Assembly (NCBI GenBank): GCA_006937955.1
Contig: SSNP01000151.1
Span: 842,856-906,855, forward strand
Length of the DNA: 64,000 bases
From: Pachypanchax playfairii
Taxonomy: Eukaryota > Chordata > Actinopteri > Cyprinodontiformes > Aplocheilidae
Reading direction: 5' to 3'
Shown here: piece by piece, positions 23,601-38,600 of the stretch
Numbering within the stretch: position 1 is the first letter of the stretch
How the letters are laid out: each line of letters opens with the position of its first letter
Translations under genes and position numbers: made by a program
The notes under the pieces: generated by a model
What the model saw: the letters and a program-made list of their open reading frames with translations, nothing else
Told to the model about the DNA's origin: nothing
Database searches by the model: none

Positions 23601-26600
23601 CAAGGCAAGACCTGTGTACACGTTCTTGGCAGTAAGTTGAGCTCATTCCCTGTGCAGGTTGGACTTCCCCAGGGATACCCCTTGTCACCAATCCTATTTG
23701 TAGCATTCATGGACAGGAACTCAAGGCATAGCCATGGTGAGGTATGAGAACCTCAGGAACTCATATCTGTTTTTTGCAGATGATATGGATTTGTTGGCGT
23801 CTTCGAGCCATGACCTTCAGTGTGCACTGTGGCCTGTTTGCAGCTGACTGTGAAGCAGCTGTGATGAGAGTCTGCTCCTCAAAATCTGAGGCTATGGTTT
23901 TCAACTAGAAAAAGGTGGAATGCTCCCTTAAAGTTGGCCATGAGTCTTTGTTCCAACTGGAGAAGTTAAAATATCTAGGTTACTTGTTCACAAGTGATGG
24001 CAAGATGGAGCAAGAGATTGAACTGATGGATTGGGGCCTTGTCCTCAAAAATGAGGGAGCTGCCTGTCTGAAGAAAGAACTGAATCAAAAGGCAAGGCTC
24101 TTGATTTGGTCTGTCAATGTTCCAACCCTCACCTACGGTCATGAGAACTGGATCCTGACTGAAAGAATGAGATCCTGGATACAAGCGGCTGAAATGAGCT
24201 TTAGGGTGGCTGGCCTCAGCCATAGAAATAAAATGACTAGCTCTGTCATCTGGAGGGAGCTTGAAGTAGAACTGTCACTCCTCCACATTGAACAGAGTCA
24301 GCTGAGATGGTTCAGGCATCTGGTTAGGATGCCTCCTGGATGGCTGCTCTTGGAGATTTTCCAGGCCCGTCAAACTGGGAGGAGACCCCTGAGCAAACCC
24401 AAATTTCCCTGGAGGGATTATACATACAGTGAACATCTGGGAATCCCCCAGGAAGAGATGGAGAGTGTCACTGGGGTGAGGGACGTGTGAGTTTCTCTCC
24501 TGAACCTGTTGCCTTAGTGACTGACACTGGATAAGCGAAAGTGGATGGATGGATGGATGGATGGATGGATGGATGGATGGATGGATGGATGGATGGATGG
24601 ATGGATGGATGGATGGATGGATGGATGGATGGATGGATGGATGGATGGATGGATGGATGGATGGAAAATGTTTTATCCATCCTATTCAGAGGTAAAATCC
24701 TAAAAAGTCATTAATCTGTCTTCATCAGAGATGAAACTTTTCATCTTCTTGCATCTGTAGAGGCCTCGCTTCACTTCAAGAAATTCTTCAGAGTGACGGG
24801 TCCTCTTACAGTTAGCAAGGTGCCTATACTATGTGAAACGTCTTTAAAAGTAGTATCACTCTCTCATCTTGGTTCCATTCCATTCTGCCTGCTTTAATCA
24901 CAGAGAGTAACCCATGTTTTAGCATCTAGACCACAAGTTTCTTTCAGTGACCCTTTGCCCTAAAATCAAATAAGTTGTTGCCGAACCATCACACGTTCCT
25001 CTTTCCATAACAGTTAGGTCTCTCAACAACAATTGTTTGAGCATGCTCTTGGCAAACTGGTCTTGTCTGGTCAACTCAGATAGGTCATGACCCTAATTCA
25101 AAAACCATGATGAAATCAAATTTGAAAACACGTAATTTTACTGATTATTTTAATCTCTAAACACTTTTTTTAAATCTTTTTACTAATTTTACTGATTATC
25201 GTTTAAAATATTGTTGCTTGTTATTTCTTAACTTTACTACATGTTATTTTAAACGATTACTTAGCATGCTGTTAAAATGCTTAGATGAGGTGGATCTAAA
25301 CTTTTTCTGCTTTTCTTGATAACAGTTTGTGCATAGAAATTTGCACACACACAGAGGGATACTGTCTGAATCTCTCTGGTTTATGTACAGACGCCCACCA
25401 GCCGAAATGAACTAATCAGACAGCAGCTGCCTTTGAATGTGAATTGAAACTCAACCCACAGTGAGGAACATGTCTAAACCAACAAACTGCTGCATTTCGA
25501 CCTAAGCCTCTTTTCTTTCGATTGAGAACTCAATTCAGAATGGAACAAACATACATGTGTGCACAACTTCATATACAATGGTAAATTTACTTCTTAATTC
25601 ATTTGCAAAAACTGAAGGCAGCAACTTAGAGAACAACAATTTAACAAAGTTTGAGCTGGAGAGTGTCAGACATACAGTAAATGCAGCTAGACATACAGTA
25701 ACTAAAAAGCAGAGTAATTCACTAAACAAGAATCATTCAGGGTAGTGAAAGGATGTCAGCCTCTTCCATTTCTTCGTGAGTTAGTCCTTGCTGTTGAATT
25801 CCTTTGTTTTATCTTCTACACTCTCTTTCTTATAGTTTATTTCTGTGTCTTTATGCATAAACAGATATCTACCAAAATTTCCTGTCTTCTTTTCCTTTCA
25901 CAGAGAAGCACGTGAGAATGATACACAAGCATGCAATTAGTGACCTTTCTGCAACAGACTCATTTTGAACAGTCCATCGCATTCAGAGTGAATCCTCCTC
26001 CCATCATTTAATCTGCTGTTGTGAGCTTGGCTGAGCTGTGGGAGATTTTCAGCTGTGGTAATGCTCACTTCACCATTTTGAGGTGGAAACTGGAGAGCTT
26101 GCACCAGCTGGCACCTTAATCTGCATCTATGAAAAGGGAGATGTAAATTCTCCCTCCCTGTCTCACTCTCTCTCCCCAACCCCCACCCTCCCCACCCTTG
26201 TCTTGGTTCTTCTTCTTTTACTTCTGCTAGGAAATAAAACATTAACACATGCCATGAATAAAGAATATGCCACAGCTGAAGATGCAACTCTTCAGTTTGA
26301 ACAGCTGAGAAAAACAGTGGTGACTATGGGTCCATTCAATCTACAGCAGATAAAAAATATGTCTGTTTTTAAAGAACCATTAAAGGGAAGACTCATTTCA
26401 TTCCCCCTTCACAGGTGAGACAGGTGAAATAAGACCACATTCTCTTTTTGCAGCCTTCAAAAAAGCCATTGTGTAAGAAGAAAAAGCAGATAAACTATTT
26501 GAGCAGGGGGGTAAGCTTGTGATACTCCGTCAGAATAATTAAATGCACTATTAAAACCATAAACATGTAGGACAGCAGGGCAAGGAGAAGCTTTACAGTA

Positions 26601-29600
26601 TACAGCATATGTAGCACAACGAAATGCAAACTGAAAAATAAAAGTCAAGGTCAGTTAATGTAAAAAAAAACACTGGTATGAATTTTTAAAGTCAGTTTGC
26701 ACAGAAAGATAAAATCAACAGAGACAGTTAGTGTGGACACTATTATCTCAGTTCAGGAAGTTGTGTTCAGATTTGTGTTACAGAATTTGAAACTCAAATA
26801 ATTTTTGATAATCATTTTAAATGTCCGAGTCTTTAACATTCATGTCTGTTGTCCCGAGAAGCCTTTTAGTTCAGGATTTAGCTTACATCATTCATTATTT
26901 TAGCTTTGTGCAGAGCATGGCAGGACCCACACATCAGTAGGGACACACGCTTGGCCTGGTTTTATTTAATTGTTTATATGTTGTTCTTTTGGATATCAGG
27001 GAGGCAGACATTCTGTCGGTTCATTTAAAACTGATGCTCCAGCTAAGTATTGTCAGATGTTCAACGCTTCCACTGCAGTTTCATTACATCCGCCAGCTGC
27101 CAGGTGGGAGTGGGGGAGGTAATGTTTTTATCAGGGTTTGTTCGTTTGTTTGTCTGTCTGTTAACAAGATAACTCAAAAACATCTCGATGGATTTTGATG
27201 CAATAGCAACCTGAGATATCCTTGAAAAAAGTCAAGTCAAGTCAACTTTATTTATATAGCGCTTTCAGAACAGCGGCAGCTGATACAAAGCTCTGAACAA
27301 AGTTAAACAAATAAAAACACCACAAAAGAATGTGAAACATTAAAACATATATGAACAATAAAAACAAAGACTTAAAATAACAAGACAAAGATAGAAAGGC
27401 TCAAGATGGGGGGAAAGCCAAGGCAAACAAGTAGGTTTTAAGTAGAGACTTAAAGACTGCCAGAGACGAGGCTTGTTGAATCTGTAGCGGTAGCAGGTTC
27501 CACAACCTCAGACCTGCCACAGAAAATGCTCTGTCCCCCCACATCCTCCGGCGAGACCGTGGCACCTTCAGCAGCACCATCTCAGCCGACCGAAGGGGGC
27601 GAGCTGGAGCATGGAGCTGGAGAAGCTCCGAAAGATAGGAGGGGGCCAGAGCATTCAAAGATTTAAAAACGTATAAAAGAATCTTAAAATGTACGCGTTA
27701 AGTTACGGGCAACCAATGAATAGAGGCCAGGATGGGGGAAATATGATCTCTTTTTCTGGTGTTTGTCAGAAGCCGTGCTGCAGCATTCTGGACCAATTGG
27801 AGGCATGAAAGATGTTTTTGAGGTATGCCAAATAAAAGTGCGTTACAGTAATCTAGTCTGCTGGTGATGAAAGCGTGGATTACTGTTTCCAGGTCACACC
27901 GGGTTAAAAAATGTTTAGCCTTTGCTATACGCCTGAGATGGAAAAAGCTGGCCTTCACAAAAGGAGGTGATTTGCTATCATACACTGGTCGTAGAGTTCT
28001 TATGTTCTCTATAACGGCCATTTTGCAACAATTGTGGTTGTAAGGTAGCTATTTGGCACCCTATATGCATTTAGCTCTAACATTAATACAGACACTTCTC
28101 ATCACCATCTTGATTTATATCAATATATATTTTATACTTTCATTGATCGCGCTTGTGGAAATTATTGCTCTGCATTTAACCCATCCTTATCTCTGAGGAG
28201 CAAGGGCAGCCATTTTGTACAGCACCCAGGGGGCAATTTCGGGGTTCATTATCTTGCTCAAAGATATTTCAACATGTAGCCTGTCAGGACCAGGGATTGA
28301 CCGCAACCTGCCGATTGGAGGACAATCTCCTTCCTGATTTGACTATGGCACGTATCAACACGTAGCCTGTTGGGACCGAAGATCAAACCCCAATCTCCCG
28401 ATCAAAAGATGATTTCCTTCCCCATTAGGCTAAGGATGCCCCTGATTCTCTGTACTGTGTTAGTATAAAGAAAAATTGGTTTTGAAATCCTCATGCTGAT
28501 CAATTAATGTCTGAATGGTCTTGCCCACCCTATTGGCTGACCAGTTTCTTTTGGTGGTCCCAAAGATAAGACAGAAGCTCAGGGAAGGCTGGACTCTTCA
28601 TCATGGCACCCAGTCTGTGTGATAAGCTGCCAAAAAATCTCTTCTCAGTAGGTTTTGATGCAACGTAAGTCTGTCAATTAATTTAAGGGTTTTAATGTTT
28701 AACCAATTTTACCTTTTCATATTGATTGCCTTTTTGTCTCATAGTTCTAAATATTTTATTGTCATACACTCTACAAAACTTTCTGAACTACTTTTTGCTT
28801 TATAAATTCATTTGGATTGGACTGATAGATGTATTAACAGTTGGTACTGAAAGATAGAACACTTTATCATGGGTTTAGCAGGTTTAGATCTTTTATATGC
28901 AACAAACTGGGTTGATTTGTCTTTTCCTCCTTAATGCCTGCAATGGGACAGGAGAGAAAATGTTAAACAAGTAATTAATTCTTATCTGTGCCAGGCTGTC
29001 AGTGCAAATGCACTAATAGTGGGTAAAGATCCATAGCAGCGATTTGTGGGGTTGAGTGACCATGAAGAATTTCAGTGAGTGTTGAACTGCAACATTGAAC
29101 TAATCATGGGACTGGATAAAATAACAGATTACTGTCATTTGTTCCAGCCTTTCTTACCTTTCATTAGACAAATTATATTGTCACTGTACTACTGCCACAG
29201 TCTTTAGAAATTTTCTTTTTTGCTTCCAGCTTTTCTTTTCCTGCCTCTAAAGCCATGAATACATTTGAGTCATTCTCCCCAAATTCACACATAATAGTGA
29301 TGTCTATGATAACTGTGGCTGTCGCTATTTTATCCTCAGATCATTTAAAAATATGGTGAAGATAAAAGTACAGAATCACTAGTTCACTGATGTTTCTGCA
29401 CATATAACAGGCAAAGAAGCTCACACCAGTTTTTGTACCTTTTCACCACATGGGGACAGTTTTACTGAAGTAGAACTCTGTGTATTAGGATTAACTAAAC
29501 CTGGCTTTATGCTTACTACCTGCACATAATTAATCTACTGTACGTATACATAACTTTCATTACACAGCTTATGTGAAGCTGAATCAATGAGAAGTTAAGC

Positions 29601-32600
29601 CAGATCAATTTAAAAAATACTTGTTTTAATCCCTATCTAGGTTTTATAAAATATCCTCCATACACTCTATTTTATTTATCTGATGAACCTGTAGGACTAG
29701 ATTTAGCTGATTGGTTAGTGTGATTTTTTTATCTTGTTAATGCAAAATGAAAAAGTGGTTAAATAACAATGTAATTAAAACTACTAAGCCAAAGGGCAGC
29801 AAACAAATGTTTTTAGTTTTGCTGTAACTGAATTAAACTTGTTTATGTTCTAAAAAAAACTTTAAATATGACAATAGATGTGGCTTTGTGTGGACCTTTA
29901 CTTATTGGACAGAAGCAAAAAGATTATTCTTAATAACTCTAATAGGCAGTGTGTTATGTAAATCAACTACAGCATCATATTGACTACATGTTGACTGACA
30001 ACGCAAGTCTTTCCATTACAAGGATTCCAGGAGGCACTGAAATACTCCTGAGGATTTACCCACAGATAATTATTCTTGATGTCAAAGAGGCTGCAGTGAG
30101 GTAAACTTGTGCACCACCATGACATCCAATGAAAATACAAACAAACACCTCCCAAGTCACAAATTTCCATTGTCTTTCCACTTGTTTGGAGAGCTTCGTC
30201 AAGTCTCAGCAGAAACCATCTAATTGAGACTCAGTCTGCTGTAAATAATTTAAGTCCTCTGGAGATGTTAAGTATTAAAACACTAACCAATCTTTATTTA
30301 GACTGAACCCGATACATGACACCTCCGACATACAGAACAATTAGAGTATAAGGTCACAAAAGACACATTTTGTGTACATGGGGTTTGCTCCATTAACTCA
30401 TGTACAGAAGAAAAAATAAACAAATTCTATATTTTCTGCAGAGTGACACAAAGTATGGTGTCACAATTTAGTTCAGTGGCAATTTTAGCTACGGAGAATG
30501 TGGGCGACCGCAAACTGTTTGGGGGCGCACAATCGCTCACACCAAAAAGAAAAAAAAACAGCCATATTTGATGACCGCTTATCTTCACATCATGTTCAGG
30601 TTGGTTAGTGCTGGTGCACCCCTAGTATCATGTCAATTTGCACCTTATATATCTTGGTACGGGTGTGTGTGTGGTGGTGGTGATGGTGGGGTTGTATTTT
30701 AAGGCAACGAGGGCCGACGGATGGTTTGCCCAGGGCGCAAGACTAGCAGGAACCACTACTGGTTTAGTTTTTAACTTATGGGATTTAGATGTTCAGAATG
30801 CTAGTAAAACATTAACAACAACAAAGAAGAGGACATATTTTAATACTGAATATTTAATATTATTACTTCTGTGACTTAATGAGTCTTGAAACAAAAAAGC
30901 AACTCAATTTTTGCATGAAAATTGTTTTAACCATTTCAAATCTCATGAATCAGTTCGTCTGAACTCTCCTAAAATAGTCCATACAGCACTGTGAAAGAAG
31001 ACTAAATTGCTTTTCAAACTACAAATTTACAAAAACACAAGACCTAAAAAAATACCAAAATGTTTTCAGACAGTCCTTCCAGAAAAAAATGAAAAAAGAA
31101 AGAGAGATTTGAACACTGTTTACATTATTTCCTCCATAAGTGTGTCTACACAGTAATTCCAAAAAAAGAATTACTGAATTGATTGGAAACAGTTCTCCAC
31201 TAATCCAATTTATAACAGCTTTGTCTTCTTAAAGAGGCAATTTCACACAAATTTCATGACATTGGGGTTATTTCTGAAGTATTAACCTGCAATATGAAAC
31301 ATTTTATATCTAAAAAACATCAGGAAACACTGATTAACAGACCTTTCAATCTATCTGCGTCATAATTCGGCTGGTTCCGTCAGGCTTTCGGGCAGCAACT
31401 CATTAATATTCCTTATTTGAATTTGCTAATAAACTAGCCTATGAGAGCAAGGTATACTGTTTCCTGCCGCGCTGCTCATGGCAACAGCCGACTGGTTTGA
31501 TCCGTCTTATGCTGCAGCTTTTAGGAAGCAGCATGCTAGGTGTGGTCTCAATTGCGGGAGCTGATGAATACTAACGAACAAAAGAGTTGTGACAAAACAA
31601 ATACAGGCCGTTCAAACTTGGGAGAACTCCGGTTTTATCGCCACCTGCGTAGTTTGAGAGATAAAAACTGAAAGGGAAGTTGTTGTTTTAACAACCACTA
31701 TAAAGGTAAGAACACCTGTGGAGCTAAAATATTCAACAAACCTCAGAAAAACCGTTTTTAATGGAAGGGCCTCTTTAAATTCCAATAAAACTATTGTATC
31801 CCTTTTTTCAACAAGTGAAATTAACAGAATTAACAGTGAGTTGACAGTTTTGTGTGAATTACTTGTCTTTTTATGACATTGCTATTTGTTGAAGAATTTA
31901 GTTTGACTGCCAAAAGTAAAATTGCTCATCACATTGAAAGAACCATTACCAATCACTGTCGGTTTCAGTTAAACTTGTTTTTGACGGAGTTGTCGCATTG
32001 GCACTTTATCCATCATCATAAAATCAGAAGGATGTGTACCATTCAGGCAAGTGCATGTATGCAAACACACATTCTAAAAGCTTTAAGTGCATTTTTGTGC
32101 CATTCCAAAGTCATCACATCCACATCTGTGGGTGGAAATGATTTATTCAATTTCCATAGATATGAGCTGCGAATTACTTTCATCCAATCTGAAGCTAATG
32201 AATGCAGATTGGAAAGATGTTAATGCCATCTAAACAAACATCCCAAACACCTGTCCATCAAATGGCTAGTCTGTCCTCTCCAGGACTAAAATATAAACAG
32301 AATTTAAATATTCATTTGGAATGTATTCCCCCCACGCCCCCCACCCCTTTGTGGGGGTTAATTAAATTGTGTAATTTGTTACCTGTGGTTTGTTGATAAA
32401 TTAGTGTTCCTTGCTGCAGTGACGTTTTCTATTACTCATGACCTGAAAATGCCTCTGTTTCTATGATTACCTCTTTGTTCAGTCACCAGAGTGGTGGTGG
32501 TAGTACAAGGACTAATTCATCTAAAATTGATTTTTTTTATTTGTTTTTGATAGCCATCATTTTGATGGAACCAACAGCATTCAGTTTTGTCTAAACTACT

Positions 32601-35600
32601 CGTTGACTTCGGACTTGTGATTACTTTTAGGAAGACCACGATCAGAAACCAATTACTGATAGACACCAAATGTCAAAACGTAATGTTTATGTGTCTCATA
32701 GTTTGATTTTTCAGTTTCTGTCATCATTCTGTTTCTAACTTCAATTTAAAGTAGCAATCCAAAGTTTTTTCTCAGCGGGCACCACTGAGGCAAAAAACTG
32801 TGTTGCACTTTTGGGTCCCACCCCTTTGCTTCCATGATACGCTGGCAATGATAGGAAGCGTCGGCTGTCATACGTGCACACCCGCCACCTTTGTCACGAT
32901 GGACACTTCATGGGTAAGTTACATTTATACTATTTATATGTTTATTTATTTATTTTAATTGTTTCACCACTGAGGGGATTTTTTTTGTTCTGGACTAACC
33001 TTTCCCTTTTTTTGTGTTATTTTTGCCTTTTATTCCACTGGGATGTAAAAATAAACTGTTAACCTCCACTCTGCCTAATTATTTACATTTGGACACTGAT
33101 CCTAACCCAATTACACAAACTACTGTATAGATAAAGCCCTGGTAAGGAAAGTTTGATGAGTGGAGAACAACTTGATCTGTTAGTCTCTAAAAAGCTGATT
33201 CAAAATCAAATTAATTTACCAAATAATGAAGGTAAAACACTCCGGAGATGATTCACATATGGCCCCAACACATTTATATGTAAGTTAAACAAAAAGCAGT
33301 ACAGAGGTAAAATGGACTTTTATTAAGAGCCTGCATCAACTAAACAGAAGGCCAACGTCACACTGTATGACAGTCATGCTACAATGTAAAAAAATAGCCT
33401 GAACATGGATAATCTTTGCAGTATCATGGCTTCAAGCATGTATTAAAAATATAGTAGACTCCACATGTGCTAGAACATGATAGATCCAAAATAGTTTTGT
33501 GTAATAGTTGTGGTGATTTATCATTGTAATCCTCCTAAGTACAACATGGGCGAGCATAATGGCAGTAACATATCTATAGCCTGTGTGCATCTACATCACT
33601 TGGACCAGAATTTAAAACCACGTCTCATGTCTTAGCTGCATCCTGAAATTGTCCAAAAGCGTCATGTGAGTATAAAGCCCAACTCATTATGTAGTCATGG
33701 GTGTATATGGTGTGAGCTTTGTTGTTACTTGCTGCAGAGAACAGTGACACATGGAAGACCACCTCAAAAAAGTGGAAAATGGCAGAGAAAACCATTTTTG
33801 GTGTTTTACCAAGCATATGACTGCATCATGACTGCCTCGTGCATCATGACTGCCTTGACACTGAATGAGATTTCCCTATTTTACAATGATTCAGACAGGT
33901 TCTAATAGGTCATGTCATTTAGCATTGTCACCATTCTTTTAAAAGGGGGCCTTAGTTATCACCATGGCAGAAAAAAACAAAACAAAAAATGCTTTTTAAG
34001 ACTAAGATTATCAAGTAAAAATTTGCAACTTTTTAAATTAAAATCTTCCTTTCTTGCAACCTGCCATGTTAGTAATTTTTTTGACTTGTATACATTTGAG
34101 TAAAAGAAAAACAGGACAGACCAAAGGGCTGTACATTGCATAATTACAGCCAGGTTTCTAACATCATTGTATATAATGTATTCTGAAAGTACATTTAGCT
34201 GTGTCTGATGTCCTCTTTTTAATTAATTTTAACAACTTAAGATAACATTTGGCAGGCATTTTCTTGGACTTGTGAGTCAGTTTGCCATAGCAGCACATAT
34301 TTCTGCCTAAAAAGCTCTTTATGTGCGTTTGACAAATTAAATAGAGGACAAATGCATCAGCTCTTAAGAGAATTGGCACATTTCCCAAAGGTGTTTAGAA
34401 GTGGACAGACTAATCTGTTAGTTTATCTTCACCTGTCTGCTCAAAGGTAGAGCCATCAAATTGGAAGGAAAAAGGAAGCCAGACATAAACTCTCACCTGT
34501 GTATGATGTGCTTACTGCGGAGGTATCCCAGAGCCAGGGCTAATTCACATATGTAGAGCTTCACGGTGCTCTCTGTAAAGTGTACATTCTGCTGGAGGTG
34601 ATAGCGCAGGTCTCCGCCCAGGAGCAAGTCCACCACCATGAACATGTCCTCCTCATCTTGAAAGGAATACCTATCATGGAACAAAAGCAAATACTGAACA
34701 CAAAGTCAAGAAAGAGTCAAAAAACAGTTTTAATAAAAGACAGGAGTTGAGGACAGAGTAGTTTTGTTAGCTGAAGGACTTGATGGTGGAGAGATGAGAG
34801 AAGAAAAAATAAGAAAATATTGGATTCAAATGTTAACCGTTAAAAAAATTGTTTAGATGCTTGAACTTCACACAGTTTTCTTTCTTTGTCTCTGAATTTC
34901 AGCAAAGATAGAGAATACAGTGTCTATCCAACAGAAATAATAAGCCGGGATGCCAGAAGCAACTGTGAATTTCTGTCATCCTTGAGCTCTTCAGTTGAGC
35001 CTATCACAGTGTACAAAGCGTCAACAACAAAAGGTTTGACAAAAAGAAGTCATTTATTGTAATTACCAATGAGCTTTGAAAGAGCACGATCTCAAAAAAA
35101 CACAGTTTAAAAGCCTCCCAGTGCTTTTGAGGGAGAATGCTGTTTGACTGTGCATACCTGATCTGAGTCATGGCTAAGGAAATAATCATTACTGTGTCTT
35201 CAAGGCTAACAAGATAAGAAAAGCCTTGAAAATCTTGGCAGTTATTGCAGTTTGAAAAAAGGTGAGACAATTAAATTGAGAACAGACTAGTCTCTCCTTT
35301 TCTTTTTTAATCCTAATGATTGAAAAAATATCACATTTTAAATGTTCAAATCTCAAAAACATTCTTACTCACGAAAATGTACATTTGGACCTCAACAGGT
35401 AAATATTTTAGCCTCGAAAATAATTGTTTATTTTATTTTTTATTTTTTTCACTATATGTTTGCAAGAGGGCTGAAATCAAGAGATAGCAAGAGAAGAGCT
35501 CATTCCCCCTAGAGGCTGTCTCTTNAGCTCACAGTAGAGCAGCTGCTCCTTCACGTTGAGAGAAGCCAGTTGAGGTGGCTTGGGTATCTGTTCCGGATGC

Positions 35601-38600
35601 CTCCTGGGTGCCTCCCTGGAGAGGTGTTCCGGGCGTACCCCGCTGGGAGGAGCCCTCAAAGAAGACCTAGGACATGCTGGCAGGACTATGTCTCTCAGCT
35701 AGTCTGGGAATGCCTTGGGGTCCCCCAAGTTGGGCTGAAGGAGGTGTACGTAATTAGAGAGGTCTGGGCATCTCTGCTCTGCGACCTGGCCTCGGATGAA
35801 GCAGAAGAAAATGGATAGATGGATGCAAGAGAGCAGACTAGCCCCTGTCCCAGGTGTGCACTCCAAGTGGACACAAGCAAGGAATTCCCCCCCCCTCAGG
35901 GCCAGGCAAGAGCTCTGTGACCCCCCTTGCCCTGACACTGCTGGCAAAGACCTACAGACGTATCCTAACATCCCACAGCCCCCTGAGTGCAAGGGAGGGA
36001 CATGATGGAGTCCCCCATAGAAGTGGGCAAGAAAGAGAATGGGAAGAAGGTTCTTGTAGAAATCTTTATTTTACAAGTTAGTGAATGTCCATAAGGCACT
36101 TTTTTTTTCATCCCACAGAAATGCATTTATCTTTCTCATATGCAAAGTAATAATAATAATAACACATTTTTTGTGTGTTTTACTTGCTTAAAACATTGCT
36201 TTGCAACTCTTTGTCACACATCTTCAAGTTATTATCTTGTATAATATTTAAAACTTTATGACAGCATTGCTGTAAATAGAGAATAGGGTTCACTGAGCCT
36301 CTTGGCTCAGACTCGATGCCTGGTGACCAAGGATTAAATTTTTTGCCACGCTGGTAAACTCGTCACCTCTGGGACCTTAACAGAAAAAAATGAACATGGT
36401 GCTTTTTTCTGCCCTGGTTGGATGCATGAGTGATTGAGCTGACTCCGAACTGTCTGCTGAGGCTCATATAATGCTGAGACCACGCAACCTTTAATTGCCA
36501 GGTGCTTCCAGCTGTGGAATGAATTTCTGTGAGAAGCCTGTGACCTGAAGAGGCATATGGGTTCAGAGCACCTTAAATTTGAAGTAACCATTATTTCACC
36601 AATATTTGAGATAATGCAAATCATAGAGTAGTATTGATAGCTTAGCTTTATCTGCAATTGATGAATGAATGACTAGTCAGCTAACAAAATGATTGATTCA
36701 GCTTCGACAGGAAATGATCTGGAAAAAGGCACAAATGTACAGATAGTGAATGTTTCCTTTGTCTTGTACATGAAAATCTGGTTAAATTTAACTCCTTTTT
36801 GTCTTTGTAAAAAGGCAGCAGCATGGCTTTACAACAATATTATAACAGTGACAAAATGCTTTCAAATTTTATCACATTAAAAACCAACCTGATTTAATAA
36901 ACTATAATTTATTGTTTTATTGTTTATTGTAGAAATTGCAATTAATTAGATTACTCAGTTTAAAGTCCAAACACTGCACAGGATCATCATCAAAAGGGCA
37001 TACCCTGCCCAAAACCCTCTCTGGAACAAAACCTACTTGGAACCGAAAATTCAGGTTATCTACAAACTTACCCTAAAACTTATCTGGTTATGTCACATAA
37101 CCTGCTTTCTGGAACGGACCCCAGGAGAACCCAAGCTAACCCTGACTATAGGATTGTGCAAAAAGGAAAGTTTTAAGTCTATTCTTAAAACTACACAAGG
37201 TGTCTGCCTCACGGATAAAAAGTGGAAGCTGGTTCCACAGGAGAGGAGCCTGGTAGCTAAAAGCTCTTCCTCCCATTCTACTTTTAGAAATTCTAGGAAC
37301 TACAAACAGACCTGCAGTCTGAGAGCAAAGTGCTCTGTTAGGAACATATGGAACAATAAGATCTTTAATATAAGATGGAGCTTGGTTGTTCAAGGCCTTA
37401 TACGTCAAAAGTAAAACCTTAAACTTTATTCTAGATTTTACAGGGAGCCAATGAAGGAAGTGATGCTAAAACAGGAGAAACTGATCTCTCCTTCTAACTC
37501 TCATCAGAACTCTGGCAGCAGCATTTTGGATCAGCTGGAGGCCTTTAACAGCACTATTAGAACACCCTGATAATAAAGAATTATAGTAATCAAGTCTAGA
37601 AGTAATAAATGCATGAACTAATGTTTTTGCATCTCCTTGATTCAAAATGCTCCTAATTTTAGCAACATTATGCAGGTGGAAGTAGGTCGTCCTGGTAACA
37701 TGCTTTACATGAGGACATGTCCTGGTCAAAGATAACCCCCAGGTTCTTTACCTTCTTGTTGGAGGCCACATTAATGCCATCCAATGTAGATAACTGACTA
37801 CACAACTTGTTCCTAAGGTTCTCAGGCCCAAAAGTCACAACCTCTGTCTTATCTGAGTTTAAAAGCAAGAAATTAAGCATCATCCAAGATTTTACACTCA
37901 TTAAGATAACTATTATTTAAAAACAAGATTTCAAAAAAAAAAAAACAAGTTACTTTGTGAAATACTTGTACTGGATAAAATAAAATAAAGCAAATGCAAG
38001 AAATGACTGATAGACTCCAAGTATGGAAGAGATATGATGTACTGCAAAACAAATAAACTTAAAAACTGTAAACCAAAACTACAAACAACAGCAACAATAA
38101 AATTAAAACCAGTCGATGGTTTCAAGTATGACAGCACAACAGCTGGTGTTTGCTGGACCGGAGTCACTATACTCTTTCTATTAATCTTTTGATTAATTGC
38201 CTTTCCCTCTCATCCTCCATCTTTCTTTCTTTGGGTTCTAGCCTGTTTTTCATCTTCACCCTGAGTATTCAGCACACTCTTACACAAACACACATACATA
38301 CAGTGTAAATACCTCAAACCAAGCAGAGTTAGTTAAGGTTGTAAAGGATCCAAGAAGCTGCTGTCACAAGTGTTTAGTACACCCAAACTGGACTGTAATT
38401 GCTCTTTTTCTTGGCTGAGAAACAATGGCATCTCTTAGAAAAAAGAAAGAAAAAGCATCATTATTTATTTACCTGCTGTAATAAATACAATATGATAAAA
38501 CCATTCTCTTCAGATACAGGATGGTATATTTATTTTTCCTTATTTCATTGTAAGAATACATGATACATTTCTCTACTATAAAAGTGTGATGTTTGGAGCT

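Larger units (their letters stand above)
16257..34496 (-). other. stk32a: Intron 4 of stk32a (18.2 kb)
   Basis: Contains an intact Tc1 (16995-18590), a Rex3-like LINE (22228-24542) with its GGAT tail, an L2 fragment (27228-28025), a SINE with a doubled head (28150-28440), a small hAT-like element (30474-30761) and a TTAA-flanked element (31233-31774). I recognise nothing firm in 18600-22220, 24670-27220, 28450-30465 and 31780-34490. Within these, 19840-20000 and 20440-20680 have repeat-like phrases, and 32750-32930 has a cryptic donor next to an ATG. Confidence 0.65.

Noticed and set aside
24468..24680. Minus-strand frame with repeated IHPS units
   Set aside because: It is simply the GGAT microsatellite translated.
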